Part shown: positions 11,272 to 22,300 of the stretch, in pieces
How the letters are laid out: the number at the start of each line of letters is the position of its first letter
How positions within the stretch are numbered: the stretch's first letter is position 1
Assembly (NCBI GenBank): GCA_015499985.1
Contig: JAAAUF010000256.1
Span: 1 to 44,851 of the forward strand
Direction: 5' to 3'
Source of the DNA: Haplosporangium gracile
Taxonomy: Eukaryota > Mortierellomycota > Mortierellomycetes > Mortierellales > Mortierellaceae
DNA: 44,851 nucleotides
Position numbers and translations under genes: made by a program
The notes under the pieces: generated by a model
What the model was told of the DNA's origin: nothing
The model's input: the letters and a program-made list of their open reading frames with translations, nothing else
The model's database searches: none

Positions 11272-12635
11272 GATGAGGATGAGGGGGTTGTGATGAATAA
11301 AAGAAAAAAAAGTAAAAAGGTAATGAGTAAAAGGGGAGACTTGGAGGGAAGTAAAGAAGACGAAAAAAGAAAAAAGAAAAAGGTATGATGCACAGTAAGG
11401 TATTTATTTGTAGTGATCGAGGAACGGGAAAAAGGTCTTGAGCCACTGTCTGTGGTCTTCTCTACGAGTATTGTATTCTTGCGGTTAGACTTGGTTTGAA
11501 CCCTGTTAATGTTGCTCTTGCGTTTTCTCCGATCAACGCGCTTATTTCTCCATAGCGCCTCTTCTTGCCGTCTTGGATGTTCGTCCCAGCGGCGACCAGT
11601 CCGTTGACAAGACCGACCGACCGACCGACCGATCGACAGCCACGCATTCTCATCAGTTTTCACCTAACACACACTCACAGTTCACCCGACCTCAAAAACA
11701 ATTACATACCAGCCGGGCTCATGTCTTCAGCCTTTTCCTCGCTCGCTTTTCTCGTTGTTCGTCAATGGCGCGTTGTTATAACGAGCTTGGCTGACCGACT
11801 GATGGCCTAAGAAACCGACTATTCACATTTTTTGTCGTTGGTTGCCTGAAGGGTTTAACAGATGTCGCTGGCTTTTCCCCTTCAGGCTATCTTTGTACTT
11901 TTTTTTTTTTGCTACGCGGGAAAATTCTTTTAAATCGAAATAAGGAGCAGTTCTCGATCACCGGCTGTCCTTTATCCCGATAACAGAACAACAGAGCAAC
12001 ATGACGGATAGGAAGAGAGAGTGAAAGAGAGAGGGAGGGAGTAAAATAAGGCAAAAGGAGCATTGACCAGGCAAGGGTAGAATACTGCAACGACGTTCAT
12101 CCAATGACTTGCACACTTGCTTGGCGTCTTACCTTACTAAGACAAAACTGTGGCAGCTAAGCGTTCATAGCGACGTGACAATTTAATCTTTCGATGTCGG
12201 CTCTTTCAACCCTTGTTTCAGCAAGAATTTGAGGTCGCGTTGTCAATGCTGCACTTCTCTTTTGGTCTTAAGCGGTGCGTTAATATGCCCAACCATATCA
12301 GGAACATTATTGTGCAAACGGCTAGTATTTGATGAAAAAAAGTCATTTGTAGCGTATCCTTTCGTCCGTCAATTGAAATGAGATTATTGAGTAAATACAT
12401 GGAATTGACACTACAGGAGAGATAATAGCCCTCCTCAAAGTTGAAAAATAGGGAAGGGAAGGGCATCATATGGACACTTTGTTGTTGTTTAGAGTGATCG
12501 GTCAATGATCAAAATGTAAACCACTTCAGGGCGAAGTTGGTAGCAAAAAAAGAGAACGCATATCCATGGTTTTTATCTGTTTTTGTTGATTCTTTGGCTT
12601 TAGTATGTTCTAACCACCTATAATAAGCACGACTG
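11272..12635. other. Spacer upstream of MPO1
   Basis: The MPO1 promoter lies here. The minus-strand sequence at 11272-11390 is rich in pyrimidines. A (GACC)n tract sits at 11611-11634, and an interrupted GA tract at about 12015-12045. A 95-codon minus open frame (12218-12505) begins at TTG and shows no homology. I see no gene. Confidence 0.45.
11611..11634. repeat. GACC tetranucleotide repeat
   Basis: About six tandem GACC units lie some 340 bases upstream of the MPO1 start codon. It is a simple sequence repeat. Confidence 0.85.
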
Positions 12636-13133
12636 CTACTTCTCCGTCTGTCCAATCGCACTCGCATTCACAGGCACATCTTTGCCAGGTGAATGCTCCT
12701 CGTCCATACCTCGGGCAGATGAAAGTTTCATGAAGTTACCAAAACTATGGAAGAAGAATCGCAACACGTCGTAACTAGCGTTGTAACCAGCCCAGTGCTA
12801 GTGTCTAATGCCTTTGGAGGTTCTAAAGCAGACACTTACAAAGAAGATAATGCTGGATCACATCGGCAGCATATGGTATGCCCAGGCCAAGTTCAGGTGT
12901 TGGTAGATGACGCGGCGAGCGTAGAGTCGGTAGAGAAGAATCAATCCGAATGTGAGATTGCTGAATCCAACTAGCGTATCGATTAACTCTCTGTCCGGGT
13001 AACCAGGGACAGAGTCATCTGTGCGAAAAATGAACGGCAAGGAACTAAATAAGGTCGAAGGCGTGTAGGTAAACGTTGAAGAATTCTTGCCATTGCGATC
13101 AACAATGAATTACAAGTTTTGTTCTTGAATCAT
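12636..13133 (-). CDS. Small putative membrane protein, unrecognised
   Basis: I do not recognise this protein. Three exons (13133-13114, 13044-12862, 12744-12636) give 103 residues with closed phases. The middle exon is convincing: SVPGYPDRELIDTLVGFSN is followed by a hydrophobic stretch (LTFGLILLYRLYA) and a basic/aromatic part (RRVIYQHLNLAWAYHMLP). The last exon (FGNFMKLSSARGMDEEH) is hydrophilic. Intron 1 uses GTAATT...TTTAG and intron 2 a weak GTGATC donor with a CCATAG acceptor; a stronger GTAAGT donor 20 bases further on would put an in-frame TGA into the exon. One or two membrane segments are likely. Alternatively this is a decayed copy, because the frame also looks coding upstream of the TAA at the intron 1 start. 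The gene is divergent from NDUFV1. Confidence 0.5.
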
Positions 13134-13541
13134 AGGATCGCCATAGTTGAGGTGTATCCAAAAGTTTGCCGTGTGGAGAGCTTGTTCTTATGGAAGTGTG
13201 GTGTTATTGGGTTGAGGAGTCTGTGTGTGAGTGTCGAGTGTGAGTAGTGACGAATGGTGCATGAATGATGGTCGAACAAGAAAGAGGGAGATTGGGAAGA
13301 ATGATTTCAAAAAAGGTCAAAAGTAATTACGCTGGGATGGGCACAGCTGGGTGTTTGTCGGTATCGACATGGCTGTTCAAGACCAAAATTGGTGGCAAGG
13401 AATATGTTGTATCGCAAGGGCTGCAAAGAAGTCCGAGTGACGTCACCACTTTCCGAGCTGAGGCTCGGACTTTGCTTCACCTCGGAGATCGCCCCATTCG
13501 CATCTACTCACACAACCATTTTCTCCCCTCCAACACATACT
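13134..13541. promoter_or_regulatory. Bidirectional spacer upstream of NDUFV1
   Basis: These 408 bases separate two divergent start codons. A perfect CRE-type octamer TGACGTCA lies at 13438-13445, about 100 bases before the NDUFV1 ATG. A perfect 7-bp inverted repeat, TCCGAGC-TGAG-GCTCGGA, lies at 13452-13469. Both are typical binding-site shapes (bZIP and a dimeric factor), but the factors are unknown. Confidence 0.5.
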
Positions 13542-15862
13542 ATGCTGAAGTCTACTGGCGTCTCAAAGGGTAAGGGCCCCGATCTCGCTTGACGCTATGT
13601 CGCAATCAGGCACAATCTCTACCTCCGGGATCCTAGGCTTCAACAGAGCGCGTCGCTGTTCCTGTCGCTCGGAAGGAGTTTTTCGGAGGAGATCATTCAT
13701 TTTTTTTTTTTTCCAGCGGATGACAAGTGCGTTCGGGATTTACACATCATGGTCCGAATCGAACTCGGATCACAGCCAAGGGTGTCGCACTTTGCTAGAT
13801 GGATATATGGTCTCTAATCCCGTTCTGTCTCTTCTTTACTTTTGATATATCATTCGGGCTAATTTTCATCACGGAACACCATTCTTCGACTTCAACATAT
13901 ACCCGTTGACCATATCTTACTCGGTCCTTCTCTCCTCAACAAAACCACCTACTGCCCTTTGGATGCATCAATATTAATTCAACACTCGGCTCAACACTCG
14001 ACACTTCTGGATCGCATCATAGCCTTGTTGGCCGGAGCGCGTCCTACTCGGTCCTTCGTGGCCAAGTCGGCCGTCCGTGCCTTGGCCACGGCAGCACCTG
14101 TCAACCCCGTTGTTCCTCCCGTCAGAACCAGCTTTGGCAACTTGAAGGACGAGGATCGCATCTTCACAAACATCTATGGATTTCACGACTACAAGCTCCA
14201 GGGTGCCCTCAAGCGCGGTGACTGGTACAAGACCAAGGAAATTTTGCTCAAGGGACACGATTGGATCTTGAACGAGATGAAGGAGTCTGGACTTCGTGGG
14301 CGCGGTGGTGCCGGTTTCCCTTCTGGATTGAAGTGGAGTTTCATGAACAAGCCCCATGACGGCCGGTAAGTTAATGCCAGTGAATGTCTCTCCTCTGAAT
14401 CACAATTACTGGCAGGACATATACAGGAACGATGTAATCCACCGACTGCACCAACGGTACTGGTACATTAAATTACAATAGGAGTTGGAAACCAACACAG
14501 CAGGAAGCAACCAGTTTACGAGCTGAAGCGGCAGAAAGTAGAATCAGGATGGACAACTTTAGAAAGCACAAGAGCGAATATAGTCCCATCAATTTGTCTC
14601 TAGTAGGCGATCTCAACTTAATGCTTGATCCAAGAGTTCGCATATAGTTTTAAACTTGACACTGATTCCCTTTCCTCTTTTGTTGTATAGCCCCCGTTAC
14701 TTGGTTGTTAACGCTGATGAGGGAGAACCAGGTACCTGCAAAGATCGCGAGATTATGCGTGGCGATCCCCACAAGTTGATTGAGGGATGCTTGGTCGCTG
14801 GTCGTGCCATGAACGCCAACGCCGCCTACATTTATATTCGTGGAGAGTTCTACAACGAGGCTTCCAACCTCCAGGTCGCCATCAACGAAGCCTACAAGGC
14901 TGGTTTGATCGGTAAGAACGCCTGCGGTTCTGGTTACGATTTCGACGTCTACATTCACCGCGGTGCTGGAGCCTATATTTGCGGAGAGGAGACTGCTTTG
15001 ATTGAGTCGATCGAAGGTAAGGCCGGAAAGCCCCGCCTGAAGCCCCCATTCCCTGCTGATGTCGGTCTCTTTGGATGCCCCACCACCGTCGCCAACGTCG
15101 AGACTGTTGCCGTTGCCCCCACCATCTTGAGACGCGGTGGAAAGTGGTTCGCTGGATTCGGTCGTCCTCGTAACGCTGGAACAAAGTTGTTCTGTATTTC
15201 CGGACACGTCAACAACCCTTGCACAGTTGAGGAGGAGATGTCGATTCCTCTCAAGGAGTTGATTGAGAAGCACTGCGGAGGTGTCAAGGGTGGTTGGGAT
15301 AACCTTTTGGGAATCATTCCCGGAGGTTCTTCTGTCCCAGTTTTGCCTCGCAAGATCTGCGACGATGTCTTGATGGACTTTGATGCCCTTCGTGATGTTC
15401 AGTCTGGTTTGGGAACAGCCGCCGTTATTGTCATGGACAAGTCGACCGATATCGTCTCAGCCATTTCTCGCCTTGCCGCCTTCTACAAGCATGAGTCCTG
15501 CGGACAGTGCACGCCTTGTCGCGAGGGAACCAGCTGGTTGGCCAACATGATGACCCGTTTCGAGAACGGTCAGGCCCGCCCCCGCGAGATTGATATGATT
15601 GAGGAGCTTTCCAGGGAGATTGAGGGACACACCATTTGCGCCTTGGGTGATGCTGCCGCATGGCCTGTCCAGGTATGCGTCCTTTTTTTTTATGTTGGCA
15701 TTGAGTCTGGTTGTTTCTTGTCATTGAAATGTATGGTAATGAGCTCTTTGCTAACCCTTCTTGCTTCCTCTTTGTGTTTCATAGGGTTTGATCCGTCACT
15801 TCCGTCCAGAGTTGGAGGCACGCATGGCACAGTTCAGAAAGGACGCTCAGGTCTCGGTTTAA
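13542..15862 (+). CDS. NDUFV1: NADH:ubiquinone oxidoreductase 51 kDa flavoprotein subunit
   Basis: Complex I subunit of the mitochondrial inner membrane that binds NADH, FMN and the 4Fe-4S cluster N3. Exons 13542-13569, 14023-14365, 14691-15672 and 15785-15862 give 476 residues. The start is a 28-base exon; spliced to exon 2 it makes a typical mitochondrial presequence ([20 protein letters not shown], Arg-rich, no acids). The longer open frame starting at 13959 is intron read-through. Nucleotide/FMN-binding motifs are [29 protein letters not shown] and [17 protein letters not shown]. The N3 ligands are the cysteines of [12 protein letters not shown] (394, 397, 400) and HTICALGD (440). The C-terminus is [12 protein letters not shown] plus a short tail. 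Nothing essential is missing. Confidence 0.97.
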
Positions 15863-16533
15863 TTCTTTTTTTTTTTATTATTTTTGCAGAGAAACGAGAC
15901 GAATAAGGACGTGACGAGATAGATAGGATGGGATAATGGACCATCATAGATAGACACCCCCCCACACACACACGCACCCACACAACACCCCCTTACCCCA
16001 ACGATGAAGCGAACAACGATATTGCTTTTTTTGACAAACATTTGTCGCAGTGGTTTCATTGGCAAATTAGATATTGGGACCAAAGTAACACTGGAGACTG
16101 TACGCCGATCAATCTCTATGCAGGGGCAAATGATGCATCAGAGTGGTTCTCATAAGAATAATAGGTGTATCATAACCCATCGCTCTTGGTGTCGCGTGCT
16201 CAACGCAAAAGTGAGCCCTCAAAGCACTCCTTATTTTGTTTTCTAAAACGCGGAACTCTCCACTAAGACTTGCTCTCGAACGTGTTGAGGTCGCAATGAT
16301 GAATCGTATTTTTTCCCATTGTTACCTGCTATTCACGACCGCAAACATCCTCGCTTCACTTTTTTTTTTGCCACTTATATCCTTTGATTTTCTGACTTAC
16401 GTCTTCGTTGTTTGTGCTTTGACGTAAAAGTTTTTGTCTATGTGGGTGAAGCGCAAATGAATGTGCTTTATTTTTGCGGTTTTCAAGAATGTTGTTTCCA
16501 AAAAGACAGCCAAGCAATGGTGTAAGTGCTTCT
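15863..16533. other. Convergent spacer after NDUFV1
   Basis: The NDUFV1 3' flank (T-rich at 15864-15885) and the 3' flank of the minus-strand orphan gene meet here. A CA-rich patch lies at 15957-15988. There is no gene-like frame. Confidence 0.5.
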
Positions 16534-18030
16534 TCACTCGCGAGGCGAACGAGACTGACGGTTTCGAGTGGAGTATCGAGGAGCTGCAGATGAAGCGGGT
16601 GCAGATGACGATCGCCTGTCAGAAGGTGGCAGGGGTTCCATGTCGATTGCGTCTAAAACTGCATGTCGGTTGTTTGGATCTTGTTGTTCGAGATGGTACG
16701 TCAAATTGAGACGAACCCTCTCAGGGATTGATCGAGCATGCATGCTCCTATTGCCTGCTGGACGAACACTCTCAGTCGGCAAAGGAAGGTTGATTGCTGG
16801 GAGTGATAGGTGTGTTGCGTCTGATCCTGACCTAGTTGTCAGGGGTACCTGTCGAAGATTCTGGGTCGACGAGTCGGACATCAGGGACTCCAAGGTCGAA
16901 GGAGGAGGTGGCGGCGTGTGGTGTGCTGTTGGGAGATGGCGAAGTAGTGTCTCTGCGATGTTCTTGATTGTTTCAGCTTCAGTATCCTGCTCGATGTCCT
17001 GTCCTGTTGCGTTGGTTCCATTGGCAACCCCTCTGGAAGCTGAGCAAGCGCGAGGTGAATTCGAGTGCCCAAGGGCTTGTGATCCAGCAGATGAAGTGGT
17101 CGTGGCAGGCTGGACTGTCTGAGACGGGACAAGAAACTGACCAACGAACCTTAAGGGGAAAGTGGGATCCAAGCCAGCAGGGAATCGGAATGAGAAAGTC
17201 TTGACATCGAGTTGACCATCCGACAGGGCAACTGCCGGTTGCGTGTGTCTTTTGGGCAACCCTTCATGGAATTGAGTGCGGGGAAACTTGAAGACATGAT
17301 CGTTATCATCCATGTCGTGTGATCGTCGTTTTTCTCCGAGAATCAGTGAGCGACTTGAATTCGATGGAGAGGACGACTGGACTTGGCGATTAAGGAGCAT
17401 CTTCTCCTCGAGCCGGTTGACTGCCTGGCGCACGCGTCCGATGTTTTGGCTGGTTGGAATGGTGGTGGTGGGACTGGTAGCTGTAGTGACAATAATAGCT
17501 GAGCTTGCACTTGTAGTTGACCGAGTAGACACAACTTCCCGAGTTCGCTCTGGTGCTGTCACCGTGATGATAGGCTTGATTAGACTTGTGATTGATCGTG
17601 ATGTAGAAGAAGAAGATGGTGAGGTGGAAGGCGAATTTTGGGTGAGAGAGCTGTTGCTGTTGGCTTTGGTCATGGAACGAGTCCTAGGAGGCAAAGTTCG
17701 TCGTACGGGGGTGCGCTTCCTCGTGGCGTTGGTCTTGAGGTTGACTGGGCGAGTAAGAGCAGTGCTTATGCTAAGATCGATGTGTTCCCTGTCAAAAATG
17801 ATGTCAGACCTGAGGGTGAGGGGCGAGTGCGCAGAATAAGAGGGCTGAGCGTAGTGATGTTGCTGTTGCTGAGGGTCAGTGCTAGCCGACTGAAATACCC
17901 CTGAATCGTTGTGCAATGCTGTTGTTGTGGTTTTTGCCATAGGATCGTGTTCTGTGGCGAGTGCTGTAGGGGTTGTGGTTAACATTTGAGTAGAGTGTTT
18001 GTGTTTTTGACTGGATGCTAGGTTGTTCAT
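16534..18030 (-). CDS. Disordered Ser/Thr/Pro-rich protein, unrecognised
   Basis: I do not recognise this protein. It is a single uninterrupted frame of 498 codons from a clear ATG. The composition is Ser, Thr, Pro, Arg and Gln rich throughout, with no signal peptide or membrane span, so it is probably largely disordered. Basic clusters (RKRTPVRRTLPPRTRS near 105, GEKRRSH near 230) could be nuclear localisation signals. A short more ordered patch lies near residues 270-300 (DVKTFSFRFPAGLDPTFPLR). The tail is RSTRN/RSRSP-like. The antisense frame is also partly open, but its codon use is poorer. It is divergent from the PRRC2-like gene, separated by 1.3 kb. A nuclear or RNA-related role is only a guess. 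Confidence 0.75.
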   Translation of the reverse strand: MNNLASSQKHKHSTQMLTTTPTALATEHDPMAKTTTTALHNDSGVFQSASTDPQQQQHHYAQPSYSAHSPLTLRSDIIFDREHIDLSISTALTRPVNLKTNATRKRTPVRRTLPPRTRSMTKANSNSSLTQNSPSTSPSSSSTSRSITSLIKPIITVTAPERTREVVSTRSTTSASSAIIVTTATSPTTTIPTSQNIGRVRQAVNRLEEKMLLNRQVQSSSPSNSSRSLILGEKRRSHDMDDNDHVFKFPRTQFHEGLPKRHTQPAVALSDGQLDVKTFSFRFPAGLDPTFPLRFVGQFLVPSQTVQPATTTSSAGSQALGHSNSPRACSASRGVANGTNATGQDIEQDTEAETIKNIAETLLRHLPTAHHTPPPPPSTLESLMSDSSTQNLRQVPLTTRSGSDATHLSLPAINLPLPTESVRPAGNRSMHARSIPERVRLNLTYHLEQQDPNNRHAVLDAIDMEPLPPSDRRSSSAPASSAAPRYSTRNRQSRSPRE

Positions 18031-19331
18031 GTTGGGTTTGAATGAGTGTTGGTCAGTTCAACACTGTACCTGTATACAACAGTGTTTTGTAGTTGTGAGC
18101 AACATACAGACTGTCGTTCATTGGATGCTTACCAGCCCTGTTCAAATGTTCGGGATGCATAGTAAGTAGTTTGGTCATGAGAGAGGCGGGAGCAGTGGCG
18201 TTACGACAAAAAGATCAAGTTAGAGAAGGATAAGAAGAGGAGTACAAGACAGAAGAAGAGGAGAAAAAAAAGCGTGGGTACTTTGTTACCCATCTTTTTG
18301 ATTGATGGGCGACAGATTGTCTTATTGTCATAGAGTGAGTGTGGTGTGTGTGTGCTGTTGTTGTCAGCGTGTGTGTCGATGCGCATGAACGGTAAAATGA
18401 GTGTGAATACGCATCTCCTCTTCCTGTTGTTCTCCACACAAACACACTCTCTCTCTGAAGAGAGAGCCAGTAAAGAGATAGACGTGGATGTGGTATCGAG
18501 TCGGGAACAGTAGGACCTTTTTCTTCTTACTTGTTGACGCATGTACGATAGTTCTTGGTCGTGTGTGCCTGAACAGGAAAGAAGGAACAAAAGAAGAAAA
18601 TTGGCCAGTCACTCACTCCATTTGGAAGGATGCGCCTTTTTTTTTTACTTGTTCTGTCCTGGAGGATTTTCGTTTTCTCCCCACAAAAAGAAAGCGACGC
18701 GCTCTCCTTCCTTCCGTTCTTTCACCCCCTTTCTTTTCCCTTTTCCCTTTTCTTTCTTTCTTTCTTCCTTCCTTCACTACTTCACCCTTCTTCACCTCTT
18801 GTACATACTCCTTCCTCCTTCACTCTCTTCTACTTTCTTACTCACATCGATATCCACTCATCCCGGAGAGAAAAGAGAATCAAACAACAAAAAAGTTATT
18901 CCTTCAATTCCACAACCACCGCCACACAAGGTACGCTTGCCTCTCTTTAGCATACTTTCTCTAAGTTTGTCCATGGGCACATACACACACGAGAACAATG
19001 CGAATGAAAGAGACTAACGCGCGTCTACTGTTCTTGGATTTCAACAAATAATTAGATCTACATAGCATACAATGAAGCCTTTCAGAGGCAAGTGAGCATA
19101 CATGCCTTCATGTGAAGAGGAGCACGACGAAAATAGTGGCAACGTGGAACAAAGAGCAAACAGGAATCCAGGAAGCAGTAAGCAAACAAGCAGGAGGACT
19201 ACGAAACAAAAAAAGACTTGGCAACAGACAAACAACCCTCAAACAAACTCAACCACCCAGTCATCACAGCAATGAACCATTTGTTGCCTTTTTCCTTTTT
19301 GTCCTCCCTTCCGAGACACGAATCTGTGGAC
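18031..19331. promoter_or_regulatory. Divergent spacer upstream of the PRRC2-like gene
   Basis: The plus strand from about 18640 to 18930 is pyrimidine-rich and looks like a promoter and 5' leader. It ends in CACAAG|GTACGC at 18930/18931, a plausible 5'UTR intron donor. No ATG-initiated coding exon is visible; long Phe/Ser/Leu frames here are low complexity. Confidence 0.45.
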
Positions 19332-22300
19332 ATGAGTGAGTAGGAGAAGAAGAGGGACACGGGACACGGGACCAGGACTAAAAAGGCATCTGCATATCCA
19401 TTTTGCGTACACACACTACGAGAATCGCCCTCTCATTTTCACTATCAAACAAAAAAAGGAACAGCCTGGGAAAAATAGACTTGTTTTCATATGCGGGTCT
19501 CGGCAACAGGAGGCAGGAACATGAGCAAATAATAGGACACAGAAGGAAGGATGGAACGAAGGAAGGCTGAGTTGAGCAAAATGGGCCGAATGAGTATCGA
19601 CGTGAACGGAAGAAACAAACGAACATGGGAACAAGGAGCTGAATAAAAAGAACAATAAGGATTAAGAAAGAGAAGACGATTAACAACAAGAAAATGAAGA
19701 GACGATATATGTATCGAAATGGAACAGGAAAGAAAAGAACAGGACTACCAACAACATGAAGAAAAGGTTGACGACAAAGAGAAAAATGACAAATGAATAG
19801 ACGCACAGGGTTGAAGGAAACAAGAAAGAGAACCACAATATGAAAAATGAAGAATGCATGAAGCTGGCTAGAAGGCGTACACAAGTAACTAACTTTTTTG
19901 CCCGTTCGTTTTTTGCTACTACTCTCTCATTAGGTCGCGGAGGATCCAGCATTCGAGGAAAATCAAACGGAGGCAAGGTCTCCGCCCCGCTGCCCCTGAA
20001 CTTGCCAAGCAGACGCCATGAAAAAGGTGGCCATGATGTCTCTCTCGTGTCGTCCGGCTCTAGCTGGGGTTCTCCCTCTGCTCCATCTACCGCGGCGCTC
20101 GCGTCAGTATCATCCGCAGGCTCGTCGCCTACTGCAGACGGTACCAGCCCCTTGTTGACAACGGTCCCTCAAGGACAAGCAAGCGACTCCCCTCAACCAG
20201 ATGCTCAAGGAGGTTCCCCTTTCCAGAAGGCTACCCCTAGGGCCTGGGGCGCTGTTGCCCAGACTTCTGATAGCAATCTTGCTGAATACCCGACAGCAGC
20301 AGAAGCTGCAAAGAAAGCGCAAGAGCATCAAGGTAATGACTCGTTTTGTCTCTTCCAAAGTATTACGGGGCGAGAGGAATTGCTTTCGCCCACACGAGGG
20401 CGCATACTATACATAAAAGGAAGGTCTGGGACAAAAAAAGACATTTTAGTTCTGCAAGGGTGAACATGCCTTGGGTGGTGGCTCTCTCATATGAACACTA
20501 CCAAACTATCGTGCCTGACTATATCTTGATTTATTTTACTTAGTCGAGCACCACCAAGGAAACGGAAACTTGAACCATACAAGCAACAGCACCTCAGCAG
20601 CCAAACCAACTGTAAGCAAAGCGCGCATTTCATTCTTTGAGAACTGTGGACGGTTAGCATGGAGAGTTATGGACCATCTTACTGACAATCACACTGATAT
20701 CTGTTCCTACATGTAGACTGACATCACACCGTCAGGCGAGCCCATGGCCAAGACGGTCTCCGCTATGTCAGGAGGCGATAACTGGGACGAGGTAGGACTG
20801 TACACTGTTAAGTTCATTGTACTTGTTGGTTCGACGGTGTGGACAATGAAAAAAAAAACTTAGCTAATCCTGCCCTTCCATTATATATTTAGGCTGATGA
20901 CGACGAAGGCGTGGACTTCTTGAACGCAGAAGCCATTGAGTTCGCAGACGGTTCCGTTGTGGTTGCAGCAGCAGTGGCGCAGACAATCGAAATGCCTAGG
21001 GAGGCAGAGCCACAACTGTCGGCGACTACACAAAAGCCCACCGCTAACCCTCAACCAACTACCATCAGCAAGCCTGCTATCAACCATCACTCTGCCGCGA
21101 GCCACCCATTGGAAGAGCGCGTTATTGATCGCGGAGATGTCGACTTCAACCGAACGCTTCCAAACAGGGTCCCACCCACTGCAGGACACTCTTTATACCA
21201 ACTTAATCACGAGCAAGGTTCCCGGTTTGGATCCCACGACCGTAGCCACCCCTCTCTGTGGCAGGGCGGTTCCAGTGATCGTCGACTCAGCTCAGACCGA
21301 ACGCAAGGGTACCACCACAACCAGCGACGAGAGTCATTCGGAAACCGCGACCATTCAGGGCCCCCTCGTCGAGACTCGTACGATCGCCGTGAGCCCCCGA
21401 ACCGCTCGGGAAGCTACAGTCGAGATCGCGATATGCCATACCGCGACAACGACTATGGCTCAGATCGCAGACTCAGTCATGACCGCCAGTCACACGGTGG
21501 AGACCGGTTCTCCGATCGGCCTCCTCGAGATTACCAGGTGCTTTCTCGATCCAAGGATAGGTCGCTTGACCGCTCAGCGCACTTTGGCCAGAGTTCTCAG
21601 CCTCACTCTCACTCAGGACCGTACGATCGCGCAGGGCCATTGGACCGCATCGGTCCTCATGAAGTTCCATCACCCGGCCACCGCGGTTTCGGTCACCACG
21701 TGCAGTCGCCTAATGTGGATCAGGGCTACGTCGGCCCTTCAAGATCAAAAGAAGGCCATGATTCTAGACTGAACAGTTACGGCCATATGGCGCCTCCGGG
21801 AGCTGTCGAGTATGACCGTCCAGCTCAGGTGTCTGAAGAGCAGCGAGAGGCGATGAAGCATGCTGCGGATGAGGCACGCCGAAGACGCCAGGAGGAAGAG
21901 GCTAAGTACGAGGAAGCCAGGGCCAGAGCAAAAGCTAAGGCGGACGAGCTGGCCAAGAAAGCGGAAGAGGCCAAGCTTGCTAAAGAAAAGGAGGAGCAAG
22001 AAGCGAAGGAGAAGGAAGAACTTGCCGTAAAGGAAAAGCTGGAGTTGGAGGCGAGAAAGGTCAAGGAACGGGAAGAAGCCGAAGCTGAGAGACAGAGAAA
22101 TCTTCCAGCAACCGTCAAAGAATTTGGCAATCCAAACCTGCGACCACATATGCTCAAACTCACGGATGAGGAGCAGAAGGACGCTTTGGCGAAATGGCAG
22201 GCGCTCCCCGGACGCCTAGCAAAGGAGGATGCTGATCGAGCGGCTCAAAACAAGGAGAGGCGCCTCCTGGAAGCAGAGCAGAAGGCACAGGCCGCGAATG

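Noticed and set aside
12218..12505. 95-codon minus frame with a hydrophobic segment
   Set aside because: It starts at TTG, lies in AT-rich spacer and has no homology or splice partner.
13959..14022. In-frame ATG at 13959 as the NDUFV1 start
   Set aside because: It reads intron sequence; the 13542 exon spliced to 14023 gives a proper mitochondrial presequence.
14650..15273. 207-codon minus-strand frame opposite NDUFV1
   Set aside because: It is the antisense shadow of the highly biased NDUFV1 exon; the plus strand has unmistakable complex I motifs.
18488..19017. Two overlapping 158-codon plus frames
   Set aside because: They are pyrimidine-rich leader sequence of the PRRC2-like gene with no domain and no agreement between frames.
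19378..19976. 168- and 98-codon minus frames rich in Phe, Leu and Val
   Set aside because: They are antisense to an A-rich intron; the apparent membrane segments come from base composition.
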